Source of the DNA: Variovorax paradoxus
Lineage (GTDB): Bacteria; Pseudomonadota; Gammaproteobacteria; Burkholderiales; Burkholderiaceae_C
NCBI RefSeq assembly: GCF_022009635.1
Contig: NZ_CP091716.1
Location: 1,627,001-1,691,000, forward strand
Length of the DNA stretch: 64,000 nucleotides
Direction: 5' to 3'
Shown: one piece after another, positions 52,096-61,053 of the stretch
How positions within the stretch are numbered: the stretch's first letter is position 1
How the letters are laid out: the number at the start of each line of letters is the position of its first letter
Notes under the pieces: model-generated
Told to the model about the DNA's origin: nothing
The model's database searches: none
Seen by the model: the letters and a program-made list of their open reading frames with translations, nothing else
Translations under genes and position numbers: made by a program

Positions 52096-53319
52096 ATGTC
52101 TTCCATTCAAAGAACGCATGAGGGGCCGTCGAATCCGCTGATCTTCCTGCTCGCCGCCAGCGCGGGGCTGGCCGTGGCGGCGCTCTACTACAGCCAGCCC
52201 ATGCTGGGCGTGCTCGGTCCCGACATCGGCGCCTCGGCGCGCGCCGTGGGCTTCGTGCCCACGCTCACCCAGCTGGGCTATGCGCTGGGCATCCTGCTGC
52301 TGGCGCCGCTGGGCGACCGCTTCGACCGGCGCCGCATCATCCTCGTCAAGGCCTCGGTACTGGTGCTGGCGCTGCTCGGCGCGGCCTTCTCGCCCTCTGT
52401 CGGGCTGCTGCTGGTGGCGAGCCTGGCCATCGGCCTGTCGGCCACGATGGCGCAGGACGTGGTGCCCGCCGCAGCCATGCTGGCACCCGAGGCGCACCGC
52501 GGCCGGATCGTCGGCACGGTGATGACCGGGCTGCTGCTCGGCATTCTGCTGTCGCGTGTGCTCAGCGGTTTCGTGGCCGAGCACTTCGGCTGGCGCGCGA
52601 TGTTCTTCGTGGCGGCGGCCAGCATCGCGCTCATCGGCGCAGCCGCCGCGCGCGGCCTGCCGCACCTGCGCCCGACCACGCAGCTGGGCTACGGCGCGCT
52701 GCTGGGTTCGCTGGCCAAGCTCTGGAAGCGCCACGGCGCATTGCGCCGCGCCACCTTCGCGCAGGCCCTGCTGTCGGTCGGCTTCAGCGCCTTCTGGTCG
52801 ACCCTGGCGGTCATGCTGCACGGCGCGCCGTTCCACCTGGGCAGCGCCGCCGCCGGCGCCTTCGGGCTGGCCGGCGCGGCGGGCGCGCTGGCGGCGCCGA
52901 TTGCCGGGCGCCTTGCCGACCGCCGCGGACCCGAGCTGGTGATCCGTCTGGGCGCGGCGCTGGTGGTGGTGTCTTTCGCGGCGATGCTGTTCGCGCCGCT
53001 GATGGCGCCCGCCGCGCGGCTGTGGCTGATCGTGGCCAGCGCCATCGGATTCGATTTCGGCCTGCAGGCTGCGCTGATCGCGCACCAGACCATCGTCTAC
53101 GGCATCGACCCCGCTGCGCGCAGCCGGCTCAATGCGGTGTTCTTCACCGGCGTGTTCGTCGGCATGGCGGCAGGGTCGGCGCTCGGCGCCCTGGTGCTGG
53201 CGCAGTGGGGCTGGCCCGGCGTGGCGCTGATGGCCGCGCTGTCGGCGCTCGGCGCGCTGGCCGTGCGCATGTGGCCGGCGGCCGGTGTCAAGCCCGCGGT
53301 GGCCTGCCCGGCGGCCTGA
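52096..53319 (+). CDS. MFS transporter
   Basis: A 407-residue major-facilitator exporter with twelve helices. The motif A loop GDRFDRRRII lies between helices 2 and 3 and recurs as GRLADRRGPELV in the second half. Its likely role is drug or metabolite efflux, regulated by the divergent LysR protein. ATG 52096 follows the intergenic promoter region; no long upstream extension is plausible because it would be antisense to the LysR gene. Confidence 0.9.
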   Translation: MSSIQRTHEGPSNPLIFLLAASAGLAVAALYYSQPMLGVLGPDIGASARAVGFVPTLTQLGYALGILLLAPLGDRFDRRRIILVKASVLVLALLGAAFSPSVGLLLVASLAIGLSATMAQDVVPAAAMLAPEAHRGRIVGTVMTGLLLGILLSRVLSGFVAEHFGWRAMFFVAAASIALIGAAAARGLPHLRPTTQLGYGALLGSLAKLWKRHGALRRATFAQALLSVGFSAFWSTLAVMLHGAPFHLGSAAAGAFGLAGAAGALAAPIAGRLADRRGPELVIRLGAALVVVSFAAMLFAPLMAPAARLWLIVASAIGFDFGLQAALIAHQTIVYGIDPAARSRLNAVFFTGVFVGMAAGSALGALVLAQWGWPGVALMAALSALGALAVRMWPAAGVKPAVACPAA

Positions 53320-53334
53320 GCCTGCCTGTTCCTG

Positions 53335-53748
53335 CTACCACTCGCCGGCTTCCATGCGGATCGCCACCTCGCAGTCGTCGAAGATTTCGAGCTTGGCGAT
53401 CTTCACGCGCACGCCCACCACGCCGGGCAGCTGCAGCAGCCGCTGCACCAGCTTGCCGATCAGGCTCTCGAGCAGGTTGACGTGCTCGGCGGTGCACTCG
53501 TCGATGATGATGCGGCGCACCTTGCGGTAGTCGAGCACGTGGAAGATGTCGTCGTCCTGCGGCAGCAGCGGTTGCGGGCCGAGGCTGAGTTCGGCGTCGA
53601 CCAGGATCGGCTGCGGCGCGGTCTTCTCGTGGTCGAGGATGCCCAGGTTGGCGTCGAAGCGCAGGCCCTGGAGGGTGAGTGTCTGGCGGCCCTGCGTGGG
53701 CGTGGCCACGGGGCTGGAAGAAGGGGTGGACATGGTGGTGGTGCTCAC
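53335..53748 (-). CDS. folB: Dihydroneopterin aldolase-like protein FolB
   Basis: A 137-residue T-fold protein. The core QTLTLQGLRFDANLGILDHEKTAPQPILVDAEL and DDIFHVLDYRKVRRIIIDECTAEHVNLLESLIGKLVQRLLQ matches FolB, including the region of the catalytic Glu and the anchor Glu near HVNLLES. It acts in folate synthesis. The GTG at 53748 overlaps the stop of the reductase gene (GTGA); ATG 53733 is an alternative. Coupling to a pteridine-reductase-like gene supports a pterin role. Confidence 0.88.
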   Translation of the reverse strand: MSTTTMSTPSSSPVATPTQGRQTLTLQGLRFDANLGILDHEKTAPQPILVDAELSLGPQPLLPQDDDIFHVLDYRKVRRIIIDECTAEHVNLLESLIGKLVQRLLQLPGVVGVRVKIAKLEIFDDCEVAIRMEAGEW

Positions 53749-54521
53749 ATGAGCGAGAAATCGCGCTCGAATTTCATCAGGTGCTGGCCGCCGTCCACCA
53801 GCAGCGTGGTGCCGGTGATCGAGCTGTTCTCAAGCGCGAACTTCACCGTGGCGCTCACGTCGGCCGGGGTCGAGGAGCGGCCCAGCGGCGACAGCTTGTG
53901 CAGCTGCGCGAACTTGTCGTCGTCGAGCATGTGGCTCGCCAGCGTGAGGCCCGGCGCCACGCCCACCACCCGCACGCGCGGGGCCAGCGCCAGCGCCAGC
54001 ATCGGCGTGGCGGCTTCGAGCGCGGCCTTCGAGAGCGTGTAGCTCAGGAAGTCGGGGTTCGGGTTCCAGAGCTTCTGGTCGAGCAGGTGTACCACCGCGC
54101 CTTGCGCATCGCGCGCGGTCACGTGTTCGTTCAGCGCCTGCGCCAGCAGGATGGCCGCGCCGGTATTGCTGCGCGCATGGCGCTCCATGAGCGCATAGCT
54201 GAAGGTGGCGGCTTCGTCGTGCTCGAACAGCGCGGCGCTGTGCACCACCGCGTCGACGCCGCGAAAGCGCGCGACCACGCGGGGCAGCAGGGCGCGCGTG
54301 GCGGCTTCGTCTTCCAGGTCGGCGCAGAAGAGGGCCGAGTCGCCGGAGAGCGCGGCGCATTCGGCCACCGTTTTCTCGGCGTCGGCGAGCGAGCTGCGGT
54401 AGTGCACCGCCACCTGCCAGCCACCGGCTGCAAGGGCCAGTGCGATGTCGCGTCCCAGCCTGCGGCCGGCGCCCGTGACGAGAACGGTTCGGCGGGCGGG
54501 GGAGGAAAAAGCGGCGCTCAT
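53745..54521 (-). CDS. SDR oxidoreductase, pteridine-reductase/FolM-like
   Basis: A 258-residue short-chain dehydrogenase. The cofactor loop reads TGAGRRLG, the TGxxxRxG variant characteristic of pteridine reductases and FolM rather than the common TGxxxGxG; the active site has YTLSK. It probably reduces dihydropterins (dihydromonapterin or dihydrofolate) with NADPH. It precedes folB with overlapping ends. ATG 54521 begins MSAAFSSPARR; the frame is open to 54554, overlapping the divergent gene. Confidence 0.85.
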   Translation of the reverse strand: MSAAFSSPARRTVLVTGAGRRLGRDIALALAAGGWQVAVHYRSSLADAEKTVAECAALSGDSALFCADLEDEAATRALLPRVVARFRGVDAVVHSAALFEHDEAATFSYALMERHARSNTGAAILLAQALNEHVTARDAQGAVVHLLDQKLWNPNPDFLSYTLSKAALEAATPMLALALAPRVRVVGVAPGLTLASHMLDDDKFAQLHKLSPLGRSSTPADVSATVKFALENSSITGTTLLVDGGQHLMKFERDFSLM

Positions 54522-54544
54522 GCTGGGGGAGGGAGAATCGGGGG

Positions 54545-55657
54545 GTGACGACACAGACCCCGAACAGTTTACCCACCGCCCTCGACCACCTGATCGCCCG
54601 CGCCGCAGAGCGCGCCGGCGGGTGGATCGGGTTCGACCGCTTCATGGCGCTGGCCCTGTACGCGCCCGGCCTCGGCTACTACGCCAACAGCTCCGCCAAG
54701 TTCGGCCACATGCCGTCTTCGGGCAGCGACTTCGTGACCGCGCCCGAACTCACGCCGATGTTCGGCCAGACGCTGGCCGCCCAGGTGGCCGAGGCGCTGG
54801 AGAAGACCGGCACCTCCACGGTATGGGAATTCGGCGCGGGCTCCGGCGCGCTGGCCGTGCAGCTGCTGCATGCGCTCGACGAGATGGGGTGCACCGACGT
54901 GCGCTACCGCATCGTCGACCTGTCGGGCACGCTGCGCGAGCGGCAGCAGCAGGCGCTGGTGCGCTATGCGGACCGGGTCGAATGGCTCAACGAACTGCCG
55001 GAGGCCATGGAAGGCGTGGTCGTCGGCAACGAAGTGCTCGACGCCATGCCGGTGCAGTTGCTGGCGCGCGTAGGCGGCCAGTGGTTCGAGCGAGGCGTGG
55101 TGCGCAATCCGCAGGGCGACGGCTGGGCCTGGGCCGACCGGCCGACCGAACTGCGCCCGCCGGTCGAGGTGCCCGGCGAGCACGACTACCTCACCGAGAT
55201 CCATCCGCAGGCCAAGGCCTTCATCGCCACGCTGGCGGACCGGCTGAAGAAGGGCGCGGCCTTCCTCATCGACTACGGCTTTCCCGAGGCCGAGTACTAC
55301 CACCCGCAACGGCACATGGGAACGGTGATGTGCCACCGCGCGCACCAGGCGGACGGCGATCCGCTGTCCGACGTGGGCTACAAGGACATCACTGCGCATG
55401 TGGACTTCACGGGGATTGCGCTTGCGGGGCAGGATGCGGGGCTTGCTGTGCTGGGCTATACGAGCCAGGCGCGGTTTCTGCTGAACTGCGGGTTGCTGGG
55501 GAGGATGGAACTCGGTAGCACTGCCGAGCGGGCCATGGCGGCGCGGCTGATCCATGAGCATGAGATGGGGGAGCTGTTCAAGGTCGTCGGGTTTGCTGTT
55601 GGCGAGGGGTGGGATGCGATGGGGTTTGTTGAGGGGGATCGCAGTCATACGCTTTGA
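54545..55657 (+). CDS. SAM-dependent methyltransferase, MidA/NDUFAF7 family
   Basis: A 370-residue class I methyltransferase of the PF02636 family. The SAM-binding loop EFGAGSGALA, the family-typical FVTAPELTPMFGQ, and VVVGNEVLDAMPV are clear. The mitochondrial homologue NDUFAF7 methylates an arginine of complex I; bacterial targets are unproven. It starts at GTG 54545, within the leader of the divergent SDR gene. Downstream lies the palindromic repeat region. Confidence 0.88.
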   Translation: MTTQTPNSLPTALDHLIARAAERAGGWIGFDRFMALALYAPGLGYYANSSAKFGHMPSSGSDFVTAPELTPMFGQTLAAQVAEALEKTGTSTVWEFGAGSGALAVQLLHALDEMGCTDVRYRIVDLSGTLRERQQQALVRYADRVEWLNELPEAMEGVVVGNEVLDAMPVQLLARVGGQWFERGVVRNPQGDGWAWADRPTELRPPVEVPGEHDYLTEIHPQAKAFIATLADRLKKGAAFLIDYGFPEAEYYHPQRHMGTVMCHRAHQADGDPLSDVGYKDITAHVDFTGIALAGQDAGLAVLGYTSQARFLLNCGLLGRMELGSTAERAMAARLIHEHEMGELFKVVGFAVGEGWDAMGFVEGDRSHTL

Positions 55658-55680
55658 TTGCTTGTGATTGCGTTGCTGCC

Positions 55681-56222
55681 CGGGGCCGGGTCTCGCCCCG
55701 GCGGGCGACTCACTTTCTTTTGCTTCGCCAAAAGAAAGTAAGCAAAGAAAAGGCGACCCCACTGTCTGCGACCCTCCGCTTCGCTACGGGCAACCTGCGG
55801 TGCTCGCGTTTCGCGGGGTCTCGCCCAAACTCGCTTCGCTCAAACAAGGGCGAGCCCTGATCCGCGAAACGCTGCGCTCCTCGGCGCAGCCAGAGGGGGT
55901 GAAGACAACACGGGCCATCGCTGCGCTTGGCCCCCACGCGGCACAGCCGCTGCGCGGTTGTGCCGTTCGCGCCGAGCGAAGCGATGGCGTGTTCGGTTTC
56001 CAAGCCCTTCTGGCTGCGCCGAGGAGCGCAGACGTAGGCGGGATCAGGGCCGCAGCTGTTTGAGCGAAGCGAGTTCTGCGGACCCCCGCCGTAGTCAAGC
56101 ACCGCAGGTTGCCCGCAGCGAAGCGGAGGGACGCAGACAGCAGGGTCGCCTTTTCTTTGGCTACTTTCTTTTGGCGAAGCAAAAGAAAGTAGCTCGGCCG
56201 CCGGGCCGAGACCCGGCCCCGG
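55681..56222. repeat. Imperfect 540-bp palindrome with two identical hairpins
   Basis: The two halves are inverted, partly diverged copies. Each outer end holds the same hairpin, stem CTTTCTTTTG / CAAAAGAAAG with a 6-base loop, at 55713-55738 and 56164-56189, followed inward by matching segments (CCTCCGCTTCGCT..., GCAACCTGCGGTGCT...). Inside are further inverted pairs such as GAGCGCAG / CTGCGCTC. Open frames cross it on both strands but none looks coding. Sequences of this kind recur in Burkholderiales genomes. Confidence 0.75.
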
Positions 56223-56319
56223 GAAACAAACAAACCCATCACCACCAAAATTACAAAGTCATAAGCTAGCAACGAAGAGTTCGTTGGCGAACAGCTCCTC
56301 GCGACCTACATTGCCCGCC

Positions 56320-57216
56320 ATGACTGCCGTTCCTACCAGCAGCGTGGCCGAAACCGCCGCCGCACAGCATTTCGAAGTACGCCCCTTCGCCGCCCCCGTA
56401 GGCGCCGAGATCATCGGCCTAGACATCGCAAAGCCGATCAACGCCGAAGACTTCGCCCGCATCCACCGCGCGCACCTCGACCACCACGTCCTGGTATTCC
56501 GCGACCAGCAGATCACCCCGCAGCAACACATCGATTTCAGCCGCCGCTTCGGCCCGCTCGAAATCCACGTGCTGCACCAGTTCCAGCTGAACAACCACCC
56601 AGAGATCCTGATCGTCTCCAACATCAAGGAGAACGGCGAGCCCATCGGCCTGGGCGACGCGGGCGTGTACTGGCATTCGGACATCTCGTACAAGCCCAAT
56701 CCCAGCCTCGGTTCGCTGCTGCACGCGCAGGAGCTGCCCAGCGAAGGCGGCGACACGCTGTTCGCCGACCAGCATCTCGCATGGGAATCGCTGAGCCCCG
56801 AGCTGCAGCAGCGCATCCTGCCGCTGACGGCCGAGCACAGCTATCTCGCCAAGTACGAAGAGCTGCGCGCAAAGAACCCGTGGCGGCCCAAGCTCTCGCA
56901 AGCGCAGATCGACCAGGTCGCTCCCGCCGTTCAGCCGGTGGTGCGCACGCATCCGGAGACGGGCCGCAAGGCGTTGTTCGTCAGCGAGCATTTCACGACG
57001 CGCATCGTCGGCCTGCCGCAGGCTGAAAGCGATGCGCTGCTGGCCGAGCTGTTCGCGCACAGCGTGAAGCCGGGGTTCGTGTACCGCCACCAATGGGCGC
57101 CGCACGACCTCGTGTTCTGGGACAACCGCTCGCTGATGCACCTGGCGGCGGGCACGCCGGACCACCTGCGCAGGCGCCTCAACCGCACCACCATCGTCGG
57201 CGACACGCCTTTCTGA
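56320..57216 (+). CDS. TauD/TfdA-family dioxygenase
   Basis: A 298-residue Fe(II)/2-oxoglutarate dioxygenase. The iron ligands are WHSDIS (H-x-D) and the distal His in SLMHLAAG, and the 2-oxoglutarate Arg lies in RRRLNRTTI near the C-terminus, all at normal spacing. Homologues open taurine, other sulfonates or aryloxy-acids. The following ABC importer genes (57242-60166) are of the nitrate/sulfonate/taurine class and are 26 bp downstream, which supports uptake and cleavage of an organosulfonate-like substrate. ATG 56320 (MTAVPTSS). Confidence 0.9.
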   Translation: MTAVPTSSVAETAAAQHFEVRPFAAPVGAEIIGLDIAKPINAEDFARIHRAHLDHHVLVFRDQQITPQQHIDFSRRFGPLEIHVLHQFQLNNHPEILIVSNIKENGEPIGLGDAGVYWHSDISYKPNPSLGSLLHAQELPSEGGDTLFADQHLAWESLSPELQQRILPLTAEHSYLAKYEELRAKNPWRPKLSQAQIDQVAPAVQPVVRTHPETGRKALFVSEHFTTRIVGLPQAESDALLAELFAHSVKPGFVYRHQWAPHDLVFWDNRSLMHLAAGTPDHLRRRLNRTTIVGDTPF

Positions 57217-57241
57217 CCGCTCTTTTTCCAGACCCATTGCA

Positions 57242-58252
57242 ATGAACCGCTTCACCCGCAAAGCCGCCGCGCTCGCCGCCGGCCTCAGTCTTTTGGCCGG
57301 CAGCCTGGCCGCGCACGCCGAGGGCCAGATCCGCATTGCCGAGCAGTTCGGCATCGTCTACCTGCTGCTCAATGTGGCGCAGGAGCAGAAGCTCATCGAG
57401 AAGCATGCGAAGGCCGCGGGCGTGGATGCCAAGGTCGAATGGGTCAAGCTCTCGGGCGGCTCGGCGGTGAACGACGCGCTGCTGTCCGGCAACATCGAGA
57501 TCGCCGGCGCCGGCGTGGGGCCGCTGCTCACGCTGTGGGACCGCACCAAGGGCAGGCAGAACGTGAAGGGCGTGGCCTCGCTGGGCAACTTCCCGTATTA
57601 CCTGGTGACCAACAACCCGAATGTGAAGTCGATCGCCGACTTCACCGACAAGGACCGCATCGCGCTGCCCGCCGTGGGCGTGTCGGTGCAGTCGCGGGTG
57701 CTGCAGTTCGCCTCGGCCAAGCTGTGGGGCGACAAGGAGTTCAACAAACTCGACAAGATCAGCGTGGCGGTGCCGCACCCCGACGCAGCGGCGGCCATCA
57801 TCAAGGGCGGCACCGAGATCACCGGCCACTTCGGCAATCCGCCGTTCCAGGAGCAGGAGCTGGCGGGCAACCCGAATGCGCGCATCGTGCTCAACTCGTA
57901 CCAGGTGCTGGGCGGGCCGTCGTCGGCCACGGTGCTCTACGCGACCGAGAAATTCCGCAGCGAGAACCCGAAGACCTACAAGGCTTTCGTCGATGCGCTC
58001 GACGAGGCGGCGAAGTTCGTCACTGCCAATCCGGAGAAGGCGGCGGACATCTACCTGAAGGTGAGCAACGCCAAGCTCGACCGCGAACTGCTGCTGAAGA
58101 TCATCAAGAACCCCGAGGTGCAGTTCAAGACCACGCCGCAGAACACCTATCCGCTGGCGGAGTTCATGCACCGGGTGGGCGCGATCAAGAACAAGCCGGC
58201 TTCGGTGAAGGACTATTTCTTCGACGATGCGCAGAATTCGTCGGGGAATTGA
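57242..58252 (+). CDS. ABC transporter substrate-binding protein (NitT/TauT family)
   Basis: A 336-residue periplasmic binding protein with a Sec signal peptide (cleavage likely after AHA). The mature protein follows the TauA/SsuA pattern: IRIAEQFGIVYLLLNVAQEQKL, VEWVKLSGGSAVNDALLSGNIEIAGAG, and a long C-terminal helical part. It would deliver a sulfonate-like ligand to the permease. Its stop overlaps the ATPase start (TGATG). Confidence 0.9.
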   Translation: MNRFTRKAAALAAGLSLLAGSLAAHAEGQIRIAEQFGIVYLLLNVAQEQKLIEKHAKAAGVDAKVEWVKLSGGSAVNDALLSGNIEIAGAGVGPLLTLWDRTKGRQNVKGVASLGNFPYYLVTNNPNVKSIADFTDKDRIALPAVGVSVQSRVLQFASAKLWGDKEFNKLDKISVAVPHPDAAAAIIKGGTEITGHFGNPPFQEQELAGNPNARIVLNSYQVLGGPSSATVLYATEKFRSENPKTYKAFVDALDEAAKFVTANPEKAADIYLKVSNAKLDRELLLKIIKNPEVQFKTTPQNTYPLAEFMHRVGAIKNKPASVKDYFFDDAQNSSGN

Positions 58253-59175
58253 TGAGCACGGCGAAGGTGCGTTCCGGGTTTGACTCCTTCCCCCTTTGGG
58301 GGAAGGTCGGGATGGGGGCAGGCGCAGCGGTGGCCAAGCAGGCGCCGTCCGCCCCCACCCCAGCCCTCCCCCAGCGGGGGAGGGAGCATGACGCCAACGC
58401 ACCGCTGCTGCAAGTCGACAACGTCAGCCTCGAATACCGCACCCCCGAGCGCGTGGTCCGTGCCACGCACCGCGTGAGCTTCGACGTCCATGCCGCCGAC
58501 CGCTTCGTGCTGCTCGGCCCTTCGGGCTGCGGCAAGTCCACGCTGCTGAAGGCCGTGGCCGGCTTCATCGCGCCGGTCGAAGGCGAGATCCGCCTCGAAG
58601 GCCGGCGCGTGACGCAGCCCGGCCCCGACCGCATCGTGGTGTTCCAGGAGTTCGACCAGCTGCCGCCGTGGAAGACGGTGAAGCAGAACGTGATGTTCCC
58701 GCTGCTCGCCTCGCGCACGCTCGGCAAGAAGGAAGCGGCAGAACGTGCGCTGCATTACCTCGACAAGGTGGGCCTGTCCAAATTCGCCGACGTGCATCCG
58801 CACCAGCTTTCGGGCGGCATGAAGCAGCGCGTGGCGATTGCCCGCGCGCTGGCGATGCAGCCGCGCGTGCTGCTGATGGACGAGCCCTTCGCCGCGCTCG
58901 ACGCGCTCACCCGCCGCAGGATGCAGCAGGAGCTGCTCGAGCTGTGGGACGAGGTGCGCTTCACCCTGCTGTTCGTCACGCATTCGATCGAAGAGGCGCT
59001 GGTGGTGGGCAACCGCATCGCGCTGCTGTCGCCGCATCCGGGGCGCATGCGTGCGGAGATCAACAGCCACGGCTTTTCGCTCGACAGCCTGGGCGGCGCC
59101 GAATTCCAGGGCACGGCGCGGCGCATCCACGACATGCTGTTCGAGGAAGAGCAGCAAGCAGTGACTGCGCCATGA
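58252..59175 (+). CDS. ABC transporter ATP-binding protein with in-frame palindromic insert
   Basis: A 307-residue ATPase of the NitT/TauT family: Walker A GPSGCGKST, Q-loop VFQEFDQLPPW, signature LSGGMKQRV, Walker B VLLMDEPFAALD and the H-loop in VTHS. The start ATG 58252 is coupled to the binding-protein stop. Residues about 12-45 are encoded by a 103-bp palindromic repeat (58284-58386) and give a Gly/Ala/Pro-rich segment before the usual family start at LLQVDNVSLEY. No later in-frame ATG exists upstream of that core, so the insert is probably translated. Confidence 0.9.
   Translation: MSTAKVRSGFDSFPLWGKVGMGAGAAVAKQAPSAPTPALPQRGREHDANAPLLQVDNVSLEYRTPERVVRATHRVSFDVHAADRFVLLGPSGCGKSTLLKAVAGFIAPVEGEIRLEGRRVTQPGPDRIVVFQEFDQLPPWKTVKQNVMFPLLASRTLGKKEAAERALHYLDKVGLSKFADVHPHQLSGGMKQRVAIARALAMQPRVLLMDEPFAALDALTRRRMQQELLELWDEVRFTLLFVTHSIEEALVVGNRIALLSPHPGRMRAEINSHGFSLDSLGGAEFQGTARRIHDMLFEEEQQAVTAP
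58284..58386 (-). repeat. Palindromic element, copy A, inside ABC ATPase gene
   Basis: A 103-bp imperfect palindrome: CTCCTTCCCCCTTTGGGGG at one end and CCCCAGCGGGGGAGGGAG at the other. Its reverse complement matches copy B (59187-59287) closely. It is translated as part of the ATPase N-terminus. Confidence 0.85.
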
Positions 59176-59186
59176 GCCCGGCCTTT

Positions 59187-59287
59187 CTCCCTCCCCTTCC
59201 GGGGGAGGGCAGGGGTGGGGGCAAGCGGCGCATCCATCGGGCGCTCCGCCTGCCCCCATCCCAACCTTCCCCCAGAGGGAGAAGGAG
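59187..59287 (+). repeat. Palindromic element, copy B, before the permease gene
   Basis: A 101-bp copy in the opposite orientation to copy A, filling the gap between ATPase and permease genes. Its last bases (GAAGGAG) serve as the permease ribosome site, nine bases before ATG 59297. Confidence 0.85.
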
Positions 59288-59296
59288 CAATACACC

Positions 59297-60166
59297 ATGA
59301 GCACCCTCACGCCTCCCATCCGCCCCGAATACGAGCGCCAGCTCGAGCCCTTCACCGAGCTGCCGGTCGAACGCACGCTGCCGCTGGGCACGCGCATCTG
59401 GTCGCAAGCCTGGCTGCGCAAGGGCCTGATCCTCGTCGTCATTGCGGTGCTGTGGGAGCTGGCGGCCCGCTGGCAGGACAACGACCTGCTGCTGCCCACC
59501 TTCACCGCCACGGCGCGCGCGCTGGTCGAGGGGCTGGCCAGCGGCGAGCTGATCGAGAAGGTGCGCATCTCGCTGGCGGTGCTGCTGCAGGGCTATCTGG
59601 CCGGCGTGCTGCTGGCCTTCGCGCTCACCACGCTCGCCGTGTCCACGCAGATCGGCCGCGACCTGCTGGACACGCTCACCTCCATGTTCAACCCGCTGCC
59701 CGCCATCGCGCTGCTGCCGCTGGCGCTGCTGTGGTTCGGGCTGGGCCGGGGCAGCCTGGTGTTCGTGCTGATCCATTCGGTGCTGTGGCCGCTGGCGCTC
59801 AATACCTATGCGGGCTTCCAGGGCGTGCCCGAAACCCTGCGCATGGCCGGGCGCAACTACGGGCTCAAGGGCCTGCGCTACGTGCTGCAGGTCCTGGTGC
59901 CGGCCGCGCTGCCGTCGATCCTGTCGGGGCTGAAGATCGGCTGGGCTTTTGCCTGGCGCACGCTGATCGCGGCCGAACTGGTGTTCGGCGCCTCGTCGGG
60001 CAAGGGCGGGCTGGGCTGGTACATCTTCCAGAACCGCAACGAGCTGTACACCGACCGCGTGTTCGCCGGCCTGGCGATGGTGGTGCTGATCGGCCTGCTG
60101 GTCGAAAGCCTGGGCTTCAAGACGCTGGAGCGGCTTACGGTACGCCGTTGGGGCCAGCAGCGCTAG
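59297..60166 (+). CDS. ABC transporter permease (NitT/TauT family)
   Basis: A 289-residue inner-membrane permease with about six helices. The ATPase-contact EAA loop reads GVPETLRMAGRNYGLKGLRYVLQVLVPAALP. A 40-residue cytoplasmic N-terminal leader precedes the first helix (GLILVVIAVLWELAARW). It is the last gene of the TauD-SBP-ATPase-permease run. The ribosome site comes from palindromic copy B. Confidence 0.9.
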   Translation: MSTLTPPIRPEYERQLEPFTELPVERTLPLGTRIWSQAWLRKGLILVVIAVLWELAARWQDNDLLLPTFTATARALVEGLASGELIEKVRISLAVLLQGYLAGVLLAFALTTLAVSTQIGRDLLDTLTSMFNPLPAIALLPLALLWFGLGRGSLVFVLIHSVLWPLALNTYAGFQGVPETLRMAGRNYGLKGLRYVLQVLVPAALPSILSGLKIGWAFAWRTLIAAELVFGASSGKGGLGWYIFQNRNELYTDRVFAGLAMVVLIGLLVESLGFKTLERLTVRRWGQQR

Positions 60167-60266
60167 CCGCCACCGTCCCTGATATGGGCCTCGGTCGCCC
60201 CGGCGTGCCAAACCCGCTTCGGCTCGGGTCTAATCGCAGGTTTTGGCACGCGTTTCCTCCTTTCCC

Positions 60267-61043
60267 ATGAGTTCTTCCTCTCCCGACCTCTCGCCGATCG
60301 CCGAGGCACTGGCCGATGCCGCCGCCGCCCAGTCGATGCATTACTTCCGCACGCCGCTGGACATCATCACCAAGGCCGACGAAAGCCCCGTCACGCTGGC
60401 CGACCGCGCCGCCGAGACGGCGATGCGCCAGATCCTCGGCGCCCGCGTGCCGGCCGACGGCATCTACGGCGAAGAGCACGGCCCCGAGCGGCTCGACGCC
60501 GGCCGCGTCTGGGTGCTCGACCCCATCGACGGCACCCGCAGCTTCATCACCGGCTCGCCGCTGTGGGGCACGCTGATCGGCGTGCTGGAAGGCAGCCGCG
60601 TGGTGCTCGGCATGGTCGACATGCCGGTGCTCAAGGAGCGCTGGATCGGCCAGGCCGGCAAGGGCGCCACGCGCGACGGCCAGCCGGTGCGCGTGAGCAA
60701 CTGCACCGAGGTGGCCAAGGCCCGCATCGTCACCACCTCGCCCGACATCTTCGCGCCCGCCGACTGGGCCGCCTTCGACAAGCTCAGCCGCCAGTGCGCG
60801 ATGCGCCGCTTCGGCGGCGATTGCTACGGTTACGCGCAGTTGGCCGGCGGCACCATCGACCTGGTGGTCGAGACGGGCCTGCAGCCCTACGACTACCTCG
60901 GCCCGGCCGGGCTGATCGAGGCGGCCGGCGGCGTCATCACCGACTGGCAGGGCCAGCCGCTGGGCCTGAAGTCCGACGGAAGGGTGATTGCCGCCGCAAC
61001 GCCCGAACTTCACCGACAAGCCATGGCCCTGCTCTCGGCCTAG
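60267..61043 (+). CDS. hisN: Histidinol-phosphatase, inositol-monophosphatase family (HisN)
   Basis: A 258-residue metal-dependent phosphatase. The metal-binding residues are in GEEHG, LDPIDGTRSFITG and the C-terminal YDYLGPAGLIEAAGG. The FITGSPLWGTLIG variant is typical of HisN-type histidinol-phosphate phosphatases rather than SuhB. It would carry out the penultimate step of histidine synthesis, although no his gene is adjacent. ATG 60267 has no clear ribosome site; 24 open nt precede it. Confidence 0.82.
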   Translation: MSSSSPDLSPIAEALADAAAAQSMHYFRTPLDIITKADESPVTLADRAAETAMRQILGARVPADGIYGEEHGPERLDAGRVWVLDPIDGTRSFITGSPLWGTLIGVLEGSRVVLGMVDMPVLKERWIGQAGKGATRDGQPVRVSNCTEVAKARIVTTSPDIFAPADWAAFDKLSRQCAMRRFGGDCYGYAQLAGGTIDLVVETGLQPYDYLGPAGLIEAAGGVITDWQGQPLGLKSDGRVIAAATPELHRQAMALLSA

Positions 61044-61053
61044 ACTGTCGGGC

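Noticed and set aside
55784..56272. A 162-codon minus-strand protein in the palindrome
   Set aside because: Its sequence follows the inverted repeat arms, with a similar product on the opposite strand, so it is a by-product of the repeat.
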